Below are positions 4,298 through 6,872 of a stretch of 6,872 bases of DNA, piece by piece; position 1 is the stretch's first letter, and each line of letters begins with the position of its first letter. Origin of the DNA: Crocinitomicaceae bacterium (GTDB lineage Bacteria > Bacteroidota > Bacteroidia > Flavobacteriales_D > Crocinitomicaceae); contig DORI01000138.1 of assembly GCA_003512365.1 (NCBI GenBank), positions 1 to 6,872 of the forward strand, read 5' to 3'. The position numbers and the translations under genes are program-made. The notes beneath the pieces were generated by a model. That model was not told the DNA's origin. It was given only the letters and a program-made list of their open reading frames with translations, and ran no database searches.

Positions 4298-6872
4298 AAA
4301 GGTTATTAGAAACATTAATAAAATTAAGGTTTTATGTGCTCTCCTTGCTTTTTTTACTTTTCGGATGGATCCCTTTTCTGTTGGAGAACAGTGCTGAATT
4401 AACTCAAGAAAGTTTACAAGAGAATTTCACTAATTTAGAAAAAGAGGCTCGACAAACGGGATTGTCTATTTATGAGGATATTTTAGACGGAAAAACCCCA
4501 TCAATTAATAGCACTTCATTTTTTGTTCATATTTACCAAGGAGATTCTCTCATCTATTGGAATTCGAATAAACTTCCCATTTCTAAATATGCTCAGCCTC
4601 AATTTCCAACAAATGGTAGAGCACAACTACAAAACGGGTGGTATTATGCAGTTCTAAAAGAAGACGAAAGGTTTAAGGTGTGTGTTAGCTTCTTAATAAA
4701 GCAAAAATATTCATATAATAATGCCAGCCTAGTAAATTCGGTAAACCCAAGTCTGAGCAGGTTTAACTTTGACATTGGGCTTCAAGAGGAAGAGGGTCTT
4801 TTAATTCGTGATGAGAACAACAACTTTGTTTTTTCGGCCATTCAATCAGAACAGGATAAGTTATGGTCACTAACTAATGGCTTGTTTATTTTTTCGTTCT
4901 TAGCCATAGTTTCCTTACTTGCCGGTCTTTACAATACTTTTTATGAGCACCGTTGGAAGTCATTTCTCCCCTTACTAATTATTCTGGTCATACGCATTGT
5001 TATAAGTTTTGTTGACATGTCTGAGCTGACGGGCAATCAAGTGAGTTTTACAGATAAAATATTGGACGGAGGCGTATTAATGGAGTCATTTCTAGATTTA
5101 TTGGTTAATATTTTATTGATTTCATTAATCGCTATTAATTCTTTAGACTTTCTTTCTCGCGTGAAATGGAAACCGACTTGGTGGATCATGATCTTCTGTT
5201 TACTTTTTTATTGGTCTTTAATTTTAGGATTATTACAACTATCCGTTAGAAACACATCTGTTCCTTTAGACCTTCACAATATTTTCGGGTTGAATGAAAA
5301 CACCTTAGTACTTTTTATTGTCTTGGGCGTTTTGTTTTATTCTCTTCAATATGCATTCGAGTGGTTTACAAAAAGCCTGTTCTCTGTCACGTATTCCTCT
5401 AGGTCAAAGCTGATTATCAGTTTAATTGTTTTCTTAATATTTGGTATATTTCGAATAGTATTTTTTGAGGACCCAATTGTGGCGGCCGCAATTCCTCTTC
5501 TTTTGTTCCTGACCCACATTTATTTTTACACCCGAAACGAGTTTTCTCAGCGGCTGGGTTATCAGTTGTTAAACCTTGCTCTTTTTACCATTTCGGTTGT
5601 GATTATAACGAATGACCACAACGATAACAAGGATAAAGAACTTCGACAGAAATATGCCGAATTATTATCAGAGGAACGTAACCAGTCCATAGAGTTAGAT
5701 TTTTCAATAATTAAAGAAAAACTATCATCCAATCCGATAATTCGAAGTGTAGCCGAAAACAACCAAGCAGAATTAAGTATTTCGGCTTTTGGTGATATTT
5801 TGGAAAAAAAAGTATTTAAAGGAGAATGGGAATCGTACGAAATCAGATTCAATGTTTTTGATTCTTCAGGGATTTCCTTTCTTTCAAAAGAGTCCTCTAT
5901 GCTTGACCAAGCAAAGAATATTGTGGAAAACCACGGATTATGCGTAAACAAAGACTCAACATTATTTTTTGTTTCAAATGAATACAGCGGAATTTCCTAT
6001 GTAATACAACTTCCAATATCGATTGCGGATAAAAAGGTTTTATTTCTTGCTACCTTAAAATCAAAAAAAATCCCTGAAGAAATAGGTTTCCCACGCTTAC
6101 TGATTAGTGAAAAATCAAAATCACTACTTTCTTTGGAAGATTATTCTATTGCGAAATACGCTTCTGGAAAACTCACTAAATCATACGGACATTACAGCTA
6201 TGAAGTCAATTTTAAAGGAGGAGATGGAAAAAATGAAAGTGGTGAGTTTTTTGAAAAAGATGGTTATAGCCATTATGTTTTAGACAGAGGGAATAACAAT
6301 GCTGTAGTTTTGTCTAAAAAGAAATCTACTTGGCTGACCTATTCTACTTCATTCTCCTATGTTTTTTCATTTTGGGGGCTGTTACTACTTTTTAGCTACA
6401 TGGTTGGTGTGAAGAGATTCCCGAACTTAAGCGCTCTCTCTTTAGCCTTCAAAATTCAGTTTGTTTTGGTGTTTTTAGTTGTACTTGCTTTAATTCTATT
6501 CGGCACCGGAAGCGGATTGTTTGTTAGCGATCAATACGAAGACTATACAAGCAAAAATATTAACGAGAAACTAAATTCAGTTCAAGAAGAACTCAAAGGA
6601 AAAGTAGCTTCTAACCAACGTTTATCTATTGAAAATGATGGTAATTATTTGGAAGGAGTGCTTATAAAATTATCCAAAGTTTTTATTACGGATATTAACA
6701 TCTACGATCATCAAGGACACCTTATTGCGTCTTCCCGACCAAAATTATTTAATCTTGGTTTATTGGGAGAACAAATTAATCCTGAAGCATTTGATGCGCT
6801 AAAATTTGCAAATAAAAGTTTTTACAAACACAAGGAGCAAATAGGCTCGCTTTCGTACGTCTCCGCGTATTT
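4294..6872 (+). CDS. Large polytopic membrane sensor protein, probable histidine kinase N-terminal half (cut by window edge)
   Basis: The frame is open for 859 codons from ATG 4294 to the right edge, with no stop. The start is MKRLLETLIKLRFYVL. Hydrophobic segments, judged by eye, lie at about residues 13-30, 194-212, 223-240, 266-285, 296-315, 337-352, 373-390, 394-412, 422-439, 687-705 and 722-744. With the basic N-terminus inside, these 11 segments place three large soluble regions outside: about 31-193, 440-686 and 745-859. Residues from about 714 (LSLAFKIQFV, then the stretch FITDINIYDHQGHLIASSRP, then GLLGEQINPEAF and IGSLSYVSAY) closely resemble the dCache-like sensor region that precedes the last membrane helix, HAMP and HisKA/HATPase domains in large Bacteroidota histidine kinases of NtrY-like type. 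The kinase domain is not in the window, so the assignment rests on family recollection. The ligand is unknown. The gene is coupled to udk by an ATGA overlap. An integral membrane protein of another class remains possible but less likely. Confidence 0.72.
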   Translation, partial: MKRLLETLIKLRFYVLSLLFLLFGWIPFLLENSAELTQESLQENFTNLEKEARQTGLSIYEDILDGKTPSINSTSFFVHIYQGDSLIYWNSNKLPISKYAQPQFPTNGRAQLQNGWYYAVLKEDERFKVCVSFLIKQKYSYNNASLVNSVNPSLSRFNFDIGLQEEEGLLIRDENNNFVFSAIQSEQDKLWSLTNGLFIFSFLAIVSLLAGLYNTFYEHRWKSFLPLLIILVIRIVISFVDMSELTGNQVSFTDKILDGGVLMESFLDLLVNILLISLIAINSLDFLSRVKWKPTWWIMIFCLLFYWSLILGLLQLSVRNTSVPLDLHNIFGLNENTLVLFIVLGVLFYSLQYAFEWFTKSLFSVTYSSRSKLIISLIVFLIFGIFRIVFFEDPIVAAAIPLLLFLTHIYFYTRNEFSQRLGYQLLNLALFTISVVIITNDHNDNKDKELRQKYAELLSEERNQSIELDFSIIKEKLSSNPIIRSVAENNQAELSISAFGDILEKKVFKGEWESYEIRFNVFDSSGISFLSKESSMLDQAKNIVENHGLCVNKDSTLFFVSNEYSGISYVIQLPISIADKKVLFLATLKSKKIPEEIGFPRLLISEKSKSLLSLEDYSIAKYASGKLTKSYGHYSYEVNFKGGDGKNESGEFFEKDGYSHYVLDRGNNNAVVLSKKKSTWLTYSTSFSYVFSFWGLLLLFSYMVGVKRFPNLSALSLAFKIQFVLVFLVVLALILFGTGSGLFVSDQYEDYTSKNINEKLNSVQEELKGKVASNQRLSIENDGNYLEGVLIKLSKVFITDINIYDHQGHLIASSRPKLFNLGLLGEQINPEAFDALKFANKSFYKHKEQIGSLSYVSAY

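Noticed and set aside
5562..5951. Open frame of 129 codons on the minus strand
   Set aside because: It lies wholly opposite the long sensor frame, which is uninterrupted and has coherent membrane and sensor features. The antisense product shows no recognisable motif.

Overview
The window looks like chromosomal DNA from a member of the Bacteroidota, most likely of the Flavobacteriales (Crocinitomicaceae/Fluviicola-like; the family is an inference). The reasons are low GC, a secreted protein ending in a type IX secretion (T9SS) type A sorting domain, start codons without clear Shine-Dalgarno sequences, a TAnnTTTG-type -7 box, and proteins that read like flavobacterial families. It is almost fully coding; the only real gap is a divergent intergenic region of about 105 bp.

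Left side, minus strand, read from about 3565 down to 1: three tightly packed genes that look like one transcription unit. First is a secreted thioredoxin/peroxiredoxin-like protein with a CxxC motif. One base after its stop comes a large secreted serine endopeptidase of the lysyl endopeptidase (Achromobacter protease I) type, with propeptide, catalytic domain, two accessory domains and a T9SS sorting tail. Six bases after that stop, in the same reading frame, begins hemW, a radical-SAM heme chaperone, which runs off the left edge. No terminator is visible between them.

Right side, plus strand, from 3671: a uridine kinase (udk) whose stop overlaps the start of a very large membrane protein (ATGA overlap). 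That protein is open for 859 codons to the right edge. It has about 11 predicted membrane segments and three large extracytoplasmic regions, and resembles the N-terminal sensor half of large Bacteroidota histidine kinases. The kinase domain itself would lie outside the window.

Functionally the window is mostly ordinary. The secreted redox protein and the disulfide-rich protease may work together in the cell envelope. hemW and udk are housekeeping genes that share transcripts with a secreted protease and a putative sensor respectively. I found no RNA genes, CRISPR arrays, mobile elements or convincing repeats, and no clearly new system. The points most worth a second look are the changed substrate-pocket residues of the protease, the redox protein/protease pairing, and the unusual architecture of the sensor.
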